A stretch of DNA of 64,000 nucleotides, from contig JAHLWZ010000825.1 in NCBI GenBank assembly GCA_020536535.1, positions 1 to 64,000 of the forward strand, in the 5' to 3' direction. Below are positions 10,996-23,100 of this stretch, one piece after another. The notes below the pieces were generated by a model. The model was not told the origin of the DNA. It did no database searches and saw only the letters and a program-made list of their open reading frames with translations. The position numbers were made by a program, and so were the translations under genes. Source of the DNA: Pelomyxa schiedti. Lineage: Eukaryota > Evosea > Pelobiontida > Pelomyxidae. Each line of letters begins with the position of its first letter. The first letter of the stretch is position 1.

Positions 10996-13900
10996 TCAAC
11001 CAAAGAGGCAGTCTTCAAACACTAGTAGGCTCTCGATCATTCCGACAAAGTGGAACTTGTCCGGCGGTATGAGTTTTCTGAGTTTCTCCTCAACAATTTT
11101 GTGTGCTTTAGTGGTGTCTGTGTGCTCCAGGCTGTGCAGGGTTTTGTAGGCCTCCATAAATACGTCTTCTCCGAGTTCGTTCTCTAATTGCCTGAAGTAA
11201 AGTTAGGAAACTCGCCGGATTCAGTGACTTACAGTCTTAAAGACTCTGCTCTGACTCCCAGAGTGGCAGGGGGAGCTGCACGCGCAGCAGTTTCTGTACC
11301 GGAACTGCGTGTTGTATCCACTCGGGATTGCCACATTTGTGGGACACTGCAGAGTGGGGGGGGATTGGAGAATTTGTTGGCTGAGGTGTCGGTGGAGGTA
11401 TTTTGATCATCTGAAGGGGTGTCTGTGGTTTCTTCAGCCTGGAAAGCATCCTCACGTGTACCACTGTCGCTTAGTGGACTGTTACGTGCTGGGGAAGGCA
11501 TCTCTTTGGTTGCCACTCGGGTACACACACTTCTTCCTGTGCAGTCATCATAAAAAATGCCCTCTGAAGTGTCTATTGCTTCACAGTCATTGGAATCCTG
11601 GTTAATAGCGGGGCCGTCACTGGAAAGGAAGTGGTAACCATCCCTAACATTATAGGATTTCTTTTGACCTTATGATTAGTAGAGAGTAGATGACTTCAAA
11701 GGCAACCTGAGGTTGGGTGCTGTGATCTGAAGAAAGCACTGTATCATTTAATTTGGGAGTCGTTCCGGAAGCCATTTTCTGGTAACAGTTAAGTCAGGTG
11801 GCACCACAGAGCATAAATACCGGTGATGATGACTGAGAACTAGATGTACTTTTCATTTGCGGAAAGGATTCCCCAGACTCCACTGTGTTCACAACAAAAG
11901 ATTCTAATTCTGCTGACTGGGGTTTTTCAAAGACAGATTGAAAAAGTTTGCCCTCTGTATCTTGTTATAACTACCTCCAGGAGAATTTTGTACGTTGTTC
12001 ATCCCCATGAGAATGTACAAATGGTTGATTAGAAAGAGAAATCTTGGACTTCGTATTTTTCAGGGTTTTATGAAAATTTTCTGCATGTAACCTACAGTGG
12101 TGTAAGGGGTCTTCTAATACTGCCTGACCACCTGGCACTATTTTCGCGTTCTGTTGAGCGGCTTTTTGCGATAGCTAGTGCTTCCTTACACGCTAGTGAG
12201 TTGTTTGTATTAACACGTGAAGCAATTGCGTCACTCCTTGTTCCTCTTGGATGTATATAAGACTAACATGAAAGACAGGAGCATACCGTGGAGTTAAGTT
12301 TCCTGATACAACACCCTACAGTTTTGAGATGTGTTTAAGCAGTAAGAGGTACCTTTTTTGGATCCGATTTTATTCCAAGAAATCTTGACCTGTGCTCTTG
12401 TTTGTATTGCAGTAATAATATTATATTCTTACTTTGGGGAAAGGGCTTCTCTTGGTGTGAGAGAGCCGCGAGGCTACAGGAAACGTTAGTTAGCTTGAAG
12501 TGCATTAAGGGTAACGTACTGAGAGTTTAGGTTTGATTTGACAAGAACTTTGAGGACAAAGGGAACTTCGCCGGTACAGTGCAGATGAAACATGACTGCC
12601 CTTTGAATTGATTTCGGGTTTTGAATGGGCGATGTCTTTTCTTGGGCTCTTAGGCGGTATAATAATAGACGCAGATTCCCTCGAGCTTCTTTTTCCTTGA
12701 GGATGGTTATCCGCTTGTAGGATACTGGTTTATAGATACCACGGGGACTCATGAAGCTAGCATCTGGTTTAACGCCTTCATTTGTACGCGTATCGGGTCT
12801 GCTACCTCTTGCTGTTTGCGGCACCACACTTGCAGGGTTACCGTTGTTGTTATAAGTGTGCTGGTCCGACAGAAGACTAGTTTTCTTCCTGAAAGTGTTG
12901 ATATCACAGTGAGGCCTACTGACATACATGACAAATTTGGTGGGTGGTCTTATGGGTCGAGAGTTTCCTCTACTAGACACGGTTGACGCGGCATATCGGG
13001 GAATAAGACGGTTTGTTTGTTCGGCTGCCTTTCCAATCAAAGTGGATATGGAAGAAATAAAGTGACTGAAATGTGAAATAAAGGGCGCTACAAACTTCAA
13101 TCGTGGTTGTCTCTGGGCATCTGTGTCAAAATTAGGGAAGATAGCTTTCATTGTACTAACAACCTTTTGGGAGCTTGCCTTAATGTAAAAGGAGAGGCAA
13201 TAACTTCAGATATACTAGGTCTAAGCTGAGGATCACGAAGGAGCAAGTTACTGATCAGGGATTTCAGATCGCTACTGTATGTTGTTGGAATTGGGGGATA
13301 AATGCCTCGCAAAATTTTGAGTACAAGAGCTGGCAACGACTAAATTCCAGGAATTTCATTACTCATAGTAGAAAAGGAAAAAAATTGCAACTTTGCCATC
13401 AAAAGCATGCCTGAGGGTCGACAATTCATATATTATGCACCCAAGTGCCCAAACATCACTCTTTTGATTATAACTAAAACCATCAACATGGAATACTCAA
13501 AAAAAAAAAAGTGGGCATACGGCTTATCCTCACACATTTCTGGGGAGAGGTAGTATGGGGTGCCAATTATCTTGTTTTATTTTTGTTAACAACGCTCATG
13601 GAATAGGGTGGACTACCGTTTTTGCAAATTGGTTTGGGGATGACAGCATTTTGGATATGCCAAAGTCACCTATTTTGACAACCCTCAAATCCTTTGAAAG
13701 AAATATATTTTGGGTCTGGAATTCACGCTTTGTTAATACAAGACATTAAAGAGGTTATAGAAACCTTCAAATCTCTGTGAAGAATGTTTTTGTCATGGAT
13801 GTAATCTAAAGCGTGAGCAAGCTGGAAAAACCACAGTAAAATTGTCTTTACAAGTATGAGATAGAGAAACTGAGTTAAAATGGCACTTTTTCTGAAAAGA

Positions 13901-15515
13901 AAAGAGATGGTTTAGCTGCAGCTCTCCTTTGTATTAAGGAGTGCAAATCCCCACCTGTTTAGTGTTTTACTATGTGCGATGATCATTTCTAATTGCACGA
14001 ACCAGAAGCATACTCCATGACAATATGTAAAGTGTCATTTTCTTCAAAACTTTCATAATAGGCTATTATATGGGGATGCTTAAGTGAAGACAACACCTAC
14101 ACAATCCAAATGAGAACCTGAAGAAACAAAAAAGAACATACAGCCACTTCTTTTCTTGCACTTTCCCGTTCTTCTTCACTCATCTGTTAGAAGTTCATTA
14201 CAAACAAGTTCAACAGGTGAAGGCATACATCAGTGAGATCAATTTTCTTTACAACAACTAATCTTTTGTCTGAAACTCTTGCACACAGGGTCACACTTCC
14301 ATGAGAACCTTTTCCAATTGGTTTGATAGCTTTGTACAGAGAACTTCTGTTGGTCGTCGATGAAGTCGAGCCAGAGATTTGACATGCAGTTGGCGGATCA
14401 CAATTTAAAGGGATTTCTTCTGATTCCAAGTCCGGCACATTATCCAACCGTGGGGTGATTGGCTCTATACTCTCTGGACAGATCATTTGTGATTCATTGC
14501 TAATGGAAGATTCCTCTGTATTGGATTTTGAGTCGCTTGGCAGCAAGTTTTGGCATTCACTGGGTAGTAGACATTCCCCAGGCTGCGCACAGGAAACTGG
14601 AGTATCACTTAGGTGCTCCTGCGTTGTTGCATTCTGTGTGGAAATGTTTTTTGAGACTTCACCATAGGTGCTCAAGCTATCACAAGGGTTTTCTGGACAT
14701 GGCGATGCACTCTGAATGGAACTAACAACACTTGCCGCTGTTTGCTCTGGAAGATGTGGTTGAAGTGGTTCGCAAGAAGGGCGGGGGCTTGGTATTTTGG
14801 GTTGTAGGGGTGGTGTTGCTGACAGTGACAAAGTGGGGGGAAGTGCTTGGGAAGTTGGAGTTTGAGTTGGTGACACCACAGTAGACACTGGGTTCTGAGG
14901 TGGTGAAGGAGGTGGAGAATGTGAATGAGAGCGCGACCTATGTTGTGGAGGTGCACCCAAAGTGGTAGAAGCATTCGAAGCCGCCGACACAGCAACAGCC
15001 CCAGAATTTGCACTTACAGCACTCCCACCCGCCGACGACGATGCAGGCAGTGAAGGCGGCTGCGGCGCCGATCCATTTCTCTCCCTCTCCCTCTCCCTGT
15101 CCTTGTCTTTGTCCTTGTCCGCGTCGCGGTGCCTCCTCAACCCCCCAGACGAATGAACCTTCCTCCTGTGCCTACCTCGCTCCATCTTCTCGCCATCGCA
15201 GTCGCTTCCACCGCTTGCCTTGCTTGCGTCGTCCCCGCCTTGCGCGTTGCCTTGTTGATAATCAGGCGAGCCAGGTTTGGCGTCGGCGCACGCGTTTGAC
15301 GTCGCCGTAGAAGGGGACGTGGTGGCCGATCTCAGAATCGCTTTTGCAGCGAGTGTTTTAACGGCGTCGTCCAGATTCGGCGACGACATGGCCCTCATAG
15401 ATCTTGGTGTCTGGTTGCTTGTAACGTGCTTTCTAGGTGACGACTTGATTGCTTCGTCGTCGCTCTTGGCCCCGTGTCGCTGTCGCACCACCGCAACGCC
15501 GTCCGTCATCATCAA
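10996..15515 (-). CDS. NEK (NIMA-related) Ser/Thr protein kinase
   Basis: The ATG at 15515 opens a first exon of about 430 codons, mostly disordered and Ser/Pro/Thr-rich. The kinase domain then begins: [15 protein letters not shown] (Gly loop), [11 protein letters not shown] (VAIK-type Lys), [87 protein letters not shown] and [14 protein letters not shown] with [12 protein letters not shown]. The Glu pair, HRD, DFG and APE-equivalent (SPE) elements are all present, so it should be active. The sequence is most like the NEK family. After the kinase come about 500 residues, including [20 protein letters not shown], to the TGA at 10996. The introns are numerous and short. NEKs act in the cell cycle, microtubules and cilia. 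The long N-terminal extension before the kinase is unusual for the family. Confidence 0.85.
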
Positions 15516-15682
15516 ACGTTATTTTCTTTGTTTCCCTTTTGGGTCGTTTCCGCGAAGCAGCGAAATTTCTTGTTTGGCTGTAACTACCAAAAAAAGGGGG
15601 AAAGACACACTGTGAACCTCCCGTGTCACACAAAATTTTGTTTTGTTGTTTTTTTTTTTTTTGGTTATGTTTATGCATAGTG

Positions 15683-16699
15683 TTAGGCGTTGAACAGAAC
15701 CAGTACTGTAATGTTGTCATCAGGGAGGTCTTTCTTGGGGCAAAAGTTGGACCAACCCCAACAAGGATTGGTGGGTGTGAAGGGGTACTTGGGCCCACCA
15801 ATTAGTGTTTTGGTTTTGAATTGTAGGTCCCGTTGTTGGACTGATACATTTATAGATGGGTCAAACACGCTGTGGGAGAGGTTCTCCAGATATACTGCAC
15901 AGTTGGCTTTTGGTTTTTATTTAGGGGAAAAAACCAGGGAGGTCAGAGTAAATAAGAAATGAAACTGGGAAATGTTACCTTTGTCAGATGAGGAGTCACC
16001 ATCAGGAAAAATTCTGATTTGCCAACGTTGACCCACACAATTAAAATCAACTACAAGCCTTTGTGCAGAGGCTGATGGTTTTTTTAGTACTAAAACTACT
16101 TGATTTCCAGTGGGTGGTTGCTCAGAGATCTGAGAAACTTTTTTTTCAAGATCCTATACACATTAAACGCAAGTAATTCAAAAAAAGGGAATACCTTCAC
16201 TTTGGCAAGTAAGTCAGTGATTTGATCCTGTAGATAGCAAATCAATTGAGAAGAACGCCTGAAACATTTATAACTACCTGTAATAAAAGTATGTGTGTAT
16301 GTGCGTCGTCAGTGTTGTGCTTGCTGTCGCCAGTCACATTGTGTTTACAACCAACCACCGGGCACATTTTAGGAACATATGTACAATCCCGCTCAACGTG
16401 GGTTCTCATATGCTTCCACTCGCCAACATATTTGCAGCCTCGTGAGTGGTTTACACACCGCACACTAAGCCCTGAATTTACATGTTAGCAGCAATTAAGG
16501 TGACCCTATAGCAAAAAAAAAAGGGCAAACCTTCCAGTAACCGAAATAGAAACAAGTTCTTCTCTTTCACTGACCTGCAAGTCTTGTGTAATGACTTGGA
16601 ACAAAACGGGCAAGCATCATGCTTGTCATTGCACTGTGTAAAATTTCAGAATGAAGAAGGGCACAGGAATTAAAAAAAAGTATGGACAATAACATTGGG

Positions 16700-16757
<58 letters not shown>

Positions 16758-17197
16758 AGCTGCAATTGCCAAACAGCACTTCCTAGTACCAATTGCGCCA
16801 AGCAAGTGTCACAAAAAAGCCTGCCACAAACTTCGTGCTCCTGGGCCTTGGCCGAAGTAGGCACGCACAGGCACAGCGGGCACACAAAGTCCGGCGTCGT
16901 CGGCAGAGACAGGAACATCGTGTCCGGCAGCGAGTCGTCGGGGCTCAGCATGCTGTCCACCGACGCCGCCGCGGCCGCCGCCGCCGTCGACGCCCCCATG
17001 CCCGTCGCGGCCGCCGACGCCAGCGACGCAAAGTCTGCCCCCGAGCCGCCCCCGCCCCCGCCTCCCCCGGGCCCCCCGCGCCCCGCGCTCGCCGACACTG
17101 CGTCGCCTCCAGTAGACTCCGGCGCGATGCTCGCCGTCGCGGTCGTTAATGCGGGGTTGGAGGGTGGCGCCTGCGACGTGAGGTTGGAGACCCACAT
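15683..17197 (-). CDS. TRAF-like protein: RING, TRAF zinc finger, coiled coil
   Basis: From the ATG at 17197, an Ala/Gly/Ser-rich leader of about 90 residues precedes a RING: CPLCLCVPTSAKAQEHEVC, CDTCLAQL joined across an intron to CNDKHDACPFCSKSLH. Next come a TRAF-type zinc finger (CVNHSRGCKYVGEWKHM, HVERDCTYVPKMCPVVGC) and a short coiled coil (DQITDLLAKVKDLEKKVSQI). The C-terminal region (VDFNCVGQRWQIRIFPDG, NITVLVLFNA) resembles a divergent MATH/TRAF-C domain. The intron splitting the RING (16634-16789) contains a 57-nt T tract on the coding strand. It is a probable E3 ubiquitin ligase or signalling adaptor. The MATH assignment is tentative. Confidence 0.75.
16700..16756. repeat. Homopolymer tract A57/T57 inside an intron
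   Basis: There are 57 uninterrupted A on the plus strand, read as T57 on the coding strand. It sits in the 156-nt intron that divides the RING of the TRAF-like gene, between the donor and the acceptor. It probably acts as an overlong polypyrimidine tract. Its length should be regarded as uncertain because homopolymers are error-prone in sequencing. Confidence 0.9.
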
Positions 17198-17271
17198 TTT
17201 TTTTTTTTAGTTTGTTGTTTTTTTGGTGCTGCTGGTGTTCGCCGAACATGGGCGAGGTGGGGGTGGCTGTT

Positions 17272-17981
17272 TCAGCAAAAAGGTATTTTGGTTGTGGCTC
17301 CCAGGCCATCGAGAACAATGCCTGACACAGTGAACTCCATCCCAGTCAGTGCGTTTAGGGGTGCCAGCAGTGGCGGAAGCTGGTCGGCAAACGTCGAATT
17401 AATGTAGCAGATACTCACATGCCCGGCCCCTCCTCCATAGGGAACTGTGGTTCCCAGGGCGGCTGAGCACCTGTTTTTGTAAGTGAACGGGGGTGAGGAA
17501 CCAAAGAAGCAGTACGCTGCTCTCAGTGAGTTCAATTGCTCACTCTCCAGTAATGTGTACACAGCAGTTATATCCTTATCCTTGATTCTATCTACCTTGG
17601 AGATAGCTGGTGCGGACAGCCTAACTATTATTTAACGAATAAACAGAAAAATTAGTAACCACAAGAACCTCTTTCAACTGTGGAACCCAACCAAATGAAC
17701 TCCAACCCCATCCCCTCCCATAATCCTGGAAGCGTACCCCTCACTGGGCCAGGAGTTGATGCGTTGATGCATGCCCTGAGCCTCCCCTCCACCTCTGCAT
17801 GTGTCCCCTCAAGCCTCAGCAAGAATGTTGCATGGAACTTGTACAGATCCGAAGTTGCTTTGTTGCCTTTGGGACGATGGCCGTGGTTGTCAGTTACCCA
17901 TTCACGAGGCAAAGACTGACAAAACGACGTAAGGTGCCCGACCAAAACCGGCTCGAGTTCAATATAAGCCCAAAGTGGCAT
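17272..17981 (-). CDS. 2H phosphoesterase-superfamily protein
   Basis: Two exons join across a 40-odd-nt intron near 17610-17655. The product is about 220 residues, starting PLWAYIELEPVLVGHLTSFC. Two H-x-[ST] motifs in hydrophobic contexts (KFHATFLL in the first half, GHVSICYI in the second) are the signature of the 2H phosphoesterase fold (LigT, AKAP7-NLS, Usb1 and 2'-5' RNA ligase-like enzymes). These act on 2',3'-cyclic or 3'-5' phosphodiesters, mostly in RNA. Which branch it belongs to cannot be told from sequence inspection. It ends TGA at 17272 and shares a roughly 100-bp divergent promoter region with the phosphatase gene at 18080. Confidence 0.6.
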
Positions 17982-18079
17982 CTTATTTGGCACTACTCCC
18001 CTGCTCTGTCTGGTGTCAAACAAGGTTTTTTTTTGGTACTTCGTTCAGAAATCGAAAAGTCAGAAAACGATCATCAACA

Positions 18080-19490
18080 ATGAAGGTGAGATCTTGCGGC
18101 CGGAAGCGGTATACGGCATTGAGGAGGGCGTGTGCATTGATGTCGGTGGTGGCAGTATGCACTATGGTTCTGTGGGTGTATCTCGCGCTTTATGCTCGTG
18201 GTTGCGGATGGAAGTTGAATGACCCTGCCGCTGAGGCCAGGATTTTACTTGTGGCAGATCCTCAGATCCAGAAGCCGTCTGCGAATACCTATTTTGGTTG
18301 CCCGTATCGTTTGAACCTCTGCTGCGTGATAACCATTTTGGTGCAGAACGCTCTAATGTGGTGTTGAATGACCTTTACCTGAGGCACATAATATCCTCTT
18401 TAACAAATGTGCTCTCCCCAACCCATATGTTTGTCCTGGGCGACTTGTTTCCTGCCCATGAGGTTCCTCTTACTCTACTTTTCAAAACAACTGACAGAAG
18501 GAATAGGTCGGACCTGATATATTTTATTTGTGGCTGAAACGCTATAACTGGATTTTCTCGCCAGTGAAGGTGTTCAATACTATGAAGTGCCATCACTTCT
18601 TGTCCTAAAGTTATCAGACAGTGTCCCATGATATCCACGTTTGGAAATCATGACATTGGCTATAGTGCACATGTCAATTCCCTAGCTTTTCACACTTATT
18701 TTGTGCTCTCCAGTAATTATCAAAAATAGGTGACAAAAGAACGTCTCACCCGATTCACGAAACATTTTGGAGAACCCAACTCTATTCACATTATTGCAGG
18801 TCACGTCATTTGTGTAGTTAACACCATTTGTCTTGAAGACTCTCCTCTGAAGGTTGGGCGTTCTGTTATTCATCATCTAATAGAATAAAGTCGTGCACAA
18901 CTGAAGCTTGGACAACCCTTAGGAATGCGTCTGCAATAGCCGAAAGAACAAATTCCCAACTGATCATTTTTGGTCACACCCCACTACACAAAGAAACGCC
19001 GAATTGTGAGGCAGCCATGACCCTTAGAACGCGGTAAAAATTCCTATACTTTCTCTGGGTCTTGCCCACTTTGTAAGTATGAATTCAGAAGTGGCTTTGT
19101 CTACGAACAAAACCTATTGACCCCTGAAGTATCCAATACTATCTTGGCAATGAATCCAAAATTTGTTTTTGCTGGCCATTACCACACAGGTTGTACCTAT
19201 GTGCACAACGAAAATACAACAGAGTAAGTGTTCCCCATTTCCATGTCATAGTAACACAGTTCAGGTATACAGTGCGATCAATAATGGGTGATTTTGGTGG
19301 CAGCACAACCCTTTTCGAAATAAGGAACCTTGGTGATGACACCTATGATTACTCCGTTACCACATGCCCATTTGTCAGGCTTCAAGTGGTAGTAGGGATG
19401 ATGATAGCAACGGGAACTATTGTTACTCTTTGGATTGCTCTCTTCTTTACTACATGCGCACTTGGGATTTCACCACAGAAGCGGGACTAG
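18080..19490 (+). CDS. PGAP5/MPPE1-like metallophosphoesterase
   Basis: The ATG at 18080 begins a basic leader and a membrane anchor (ALMSVVAVCTMVLWVYLALY). The metal-binding blocks follow in family order: ILLVADPQI, MFVLGDLF, FGNHDIG, IIAGHVICVVNT and FAGHYHTGC. A late exon reads GDFGGSTTLFEIRNLGDD. A second membrane span (VVVGMMIATGTIVTLWIALF) precedes the stop at 19488. This arrangement of a calcineurin-like phosphoesterase flanked by two membrane spans matches PGAP5/MPPE1 and yeast Cdc1/Ted1, which remove ethanolamine phosphate from GPI anchors in the early secretory pathway. At least four introns interrupt it. It fits with the presence of a GPI-type surface protein at 3084-4883. Confidence 0.75.
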
Positions 19491-19706
19491 CATCCCCTGG
19501 AGTTGAAGCAACATTCACCAAGAAACACCAAAACAAAGAAGAAAAGCCAAGTTGATACCTTGGTGTTTCTATTCCGTTCTTCAATGGAGAAAGAATCTTT
19601 ATTTACTTTTTTTTTGTTGGTGCTTGACTTTGGGCAGATCAAAACAACCAACAAACCGATTACATACATAGGGGAATCAAGGGGATAGTGGGCTATTGAA
19701 CCTCTC

Positions 19707-22700
19707 CTAACTCCTTTTTGCTTCAGTAACTGCCGAGTTGATTGCTGTGTACCATGTCTCACGAGATGCTTTGTTTTTTGCTAAACGAAAGTTTACCGGT
19801 AGAGAAGGGAAAAAAGGTTGTTGTACCAATAAGTTCCATCTCAAACTCTTCTGTGGAAATGGCTACACTGTAGTCGTCATCCTCGGAGTCTCTTTTCTCC
19901 ACAGTTTCAATATCTTTCAACATGAATGCTTCTCTGTAGTCAAAATTCTTTTCCTCCGAATTGTAAATTGTAAGAAGCTGTTCGAGTGGTGTTCAGGGTC
20001 AGTTCCAACAACAGAAGAAAAAGGTAAATTACCAATCGGTCTGCAAGAAGGAAAAAGTAGCTTCCTTCCATTTCCTCTCCTCCATCTCCTATTTTGAGGG
20101 GTCCCTCTTTTATGAATTGCTTTTTTTCGTTTTTGTTAGGACAAGGGGGAGTCATGGGAGGATACCTGTTTTCTTGATACAAAAGGTTCAAATTCTCCAG
20201 TGATGGATTGTGATATTTGAACCAACTTGTTAGCATTGTCAACTGCTCGTTTACTCTCATTCACTGCTTGAAGAATCTGTACAACAAGGTTATTAGAGGT
20301 GCTGGAAAAAGTATCTTCGCACCGCTTGTAATTTTGTCCACAAGTCCTGAAGAATTTGATTCTCTGGATCCATTTTCGGAGTGCATGACAGCAATTCTCT
20401 GAGGAGAAGTAGATACCGTGGTAATCTTTGAACTACATGTATTCACATTGGGTTCAAAAGATATCAGGTGTGCACACCTGGGGCAACAAGGAAAGAGGAT
20501 ATGTCCATTCCATATGCTTCTTCAAATCTAGAGAAAAATCATTCACAGAAAAAAAAAAAGGAATGAGTGACCTTTTCAGAAGAGCTTGCCAAGATACATT
20601 GCCTTTCATGGCATTTGTGGTGGCTATACTATTGTCATAGTTGAGAATGTATGAGGAATATGTGTGTTTTATCCAGGATAACATTCCTGTTGTGTTGGGT
20701 TCAGTTTAGATAAGAACTTTCGTACAAACCAGTGAAAACTTCCACAATTGGGGCTATATTAAGTAGTGCAGATGAATTCCCTGGGGGATAACCTTGTTGA
20801 AATTGTTGAAGGACTGTATTGTGTTGGACCATTATTTGGTCCAGATTGCCGAAAATGGCAGATAGCTCCTCCTTGGTGAGTATTTGAGGTGCACATGTTT
20901 TTGCAGGTGTGATCAGTCCTTCCTCAATCCTGGGCAAGTTCTCAGTAAATGGAGGTTTTCAATGAGTTGGAAAACCGTTGCAACTGTGTAACATAGCGTT
21001 GTTCGGTGGCTACGATTTCCTTGAATCAAATGTAAGAAAACCATGAGGTAACAAGATAACCCACTGATATTATATAGGGTCGTCGCTGGGCAGATGGTAA
21101 TTTTGACAGTGTGTACCCCTGGGAAGAATATTTAAAAATAGAACTTTGTTAAGAAAGGAAAGGAACCATGTCAAATTTGTCTCTCAATGTTGATAAAAGT
21201 CTGTTTGTTGGCATAAGGTATGAGTGAGAAAACTCAAAAAAAAAAAGTGTTAGGAGAGACCGGATAATGGCATTTGGTTTCCCAATATATAAATCTGTGC
21301 ATGAGCATAGATCAGAAGAATGCACTCCAGATTGCTCAATCACAAATTTTAGAACAAGAGCAATATTTTGCATCTTGTTCCAGGGTGTCTCAGGTTCTGG
21401 TGAGTAAATACCCAAACTTTGTCCAGTAAGGCGTTCCTGAGGGAGGTTTTGAGATTTATGACAGGATGTTCTTGTGTTTTCTACCAGCAAGAAAATGAGC
21501 TCCACACCAGTCTGCAGATCTGTAATGTCGGAAATAGCAGATAGTGCACACTCCGCAAGATGTGTATTGGTCCAGGCAAACAGCTCTGTGATTTGCCTAA
21601 AATGTGTTATGGTGCCAGGCAGCTGAGGGCAAAACAAACTCTTGTTGCTCTGGGGTGATATCAATCTTTGATTTTGACCCAGAACCACCTTTGAATGCAA
21701 CACTCAGGCACTCATTGGGCCGTGGTATATCCATCTTTGGCAGTGTGGGAAAGGTTTTTGCGATCTACATTGTTCATGAGAAGAAATATTGAATTCAACA
21801 GGTAGAGTTACAAGGGCTGCTAGTGCTTGTATATTTATGAGTACTATATTGAAGTTTTTGTTTTCGTACAGGTCTAAAATGAGAAATGAATCAATGTCAT
21901 TCATAAATCATAGAAGGGAAACCATTTTCATCGAAAAGACTGGTTACATTCATCCCCAGTGTTCTGCAACCAACAAAATAGTTCTGGATGTTCTCCCTTA
22001 AAATCATTCAAAAGGACTGTTTGAGACAACTCAGTGTACCTGTGGAATGCAGCTAGTTTTGCTCCTGCGTGTATTTTTCTTACAGTATTTGGTCTTATTG
22101 AATTTAATAGTTTACACAAAACTGAGCCATCCTTAAGAGCTACAGGGAGACTCACCCCTGTGGGCAGAGCCTCACCAGTGATTGTCTCAATCCATTTCTG
22201 TTGTTCCAATTAGCAAAAGAACCCCTTCCAAAATTAGCAGAAATAACCTGAGCAGCTCTTTCAAAATCCGGATCGTACTTAAAAGCTTCTTTTGTAAGCA
22301 AATCCCTGTCAAGAGACTGAGCAACAGCACTTGCAGGAATACTCAGACTTCTCCTCTTTGAGGCCTTTGAAGCCCCAGCTGATAAGCTGGATAATGCAGT
22401 CTCATTTTGTGTAGCTGATGTTGATGTTGATGTCGATGTGGATGAAGAGGCTTGTGGAGGTGTGACTGATGTAGATGGTGGTGCGGAGGAGGACAAGGAC
22501 TGGGTTGTGTTATTATGGGATGGCGTAGGGATCGACGGCGACGGGGATGCGGATTTACGTGGGGAGCTTCGACCGAGGGACGGAGGGGCATAGGGAAGGG
22601 CGGAAGGGGGTGCGAACGGAATCGGAACCGGCGAGGGCGAGCGAGTGCGTATGGCCCGCGGGGAGTTGTTGGGGGTGGAATTATGGGACGCCGAGGGCGA

Positions 22701-22967
22701 CGTCGGCCACGACGTGGTGCTTGGGGGCTGTGGCTGCTGCGTCTGAGACTGAGGGAGTTGTGGCGTGAGGGTATTTTGTTGGTTGGGATTCGGAGGGGTG
22801 GTCGCAGAAGACGAAGAATCCGTTGGAAGAGCCGATGTCGATTCGGAGTGAGACGATGTAAGTGGGATGGAGGAGGCGTTATTGCACGGCTGCGGGGTCA
22901 GAGATCTAGATCGCGTGTGTGTTATTTGCGGCGAGGCGAAAACCGTCCCTCTTGGTCGCGACGACAT
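19707..22967 (-). CDS. Rho-family GEF with two CH domains, DH and PH
   Basis: The ATG at 22967 starts a Ser/Pro-rich leader of about 200 residues. The first calponin-homology domain (transgelin type) reads WIETITGEALPTGVSLPVAL, KDGSVLCKLLNSIRPNTVRK, VTSLFDENGFPSM. A second CH-like domain reads FAWTNTHLAECALSAI, TDLQTGVELIFLLVE, WNKMQNIALVLKFVIEQSGV. Then comes a DH-type segment (LTKEELSAIFGNLDQIMVQH, LLNIAPIVEVFTGLYE). The C-terminal PH segment reads YREAFMLKDIETVEKRD and SRETWYTAINSAVTEAK, ending TAG at 19707. It is presumably a cytoskeleton-linked activator of Rac or Rho GTPases. CH-DH-PH proteins are common in amoebozoa; two CH domains are less so. Exons between the DH and PH parts are only partly resolved. 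Confidence 0.75.
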
Positions 22968-23100
22968 CTTCAAACGATTTGGTTTTATTTGTGTGTACAG
23001 GAGAAACGATTTCGTCCCTCGATCTGGTACGAAATACTTCGATGCGACACGAACAGGTTTCGTGTAAAATCAAAGATCACTGAATTGTATTGACAAAGTC

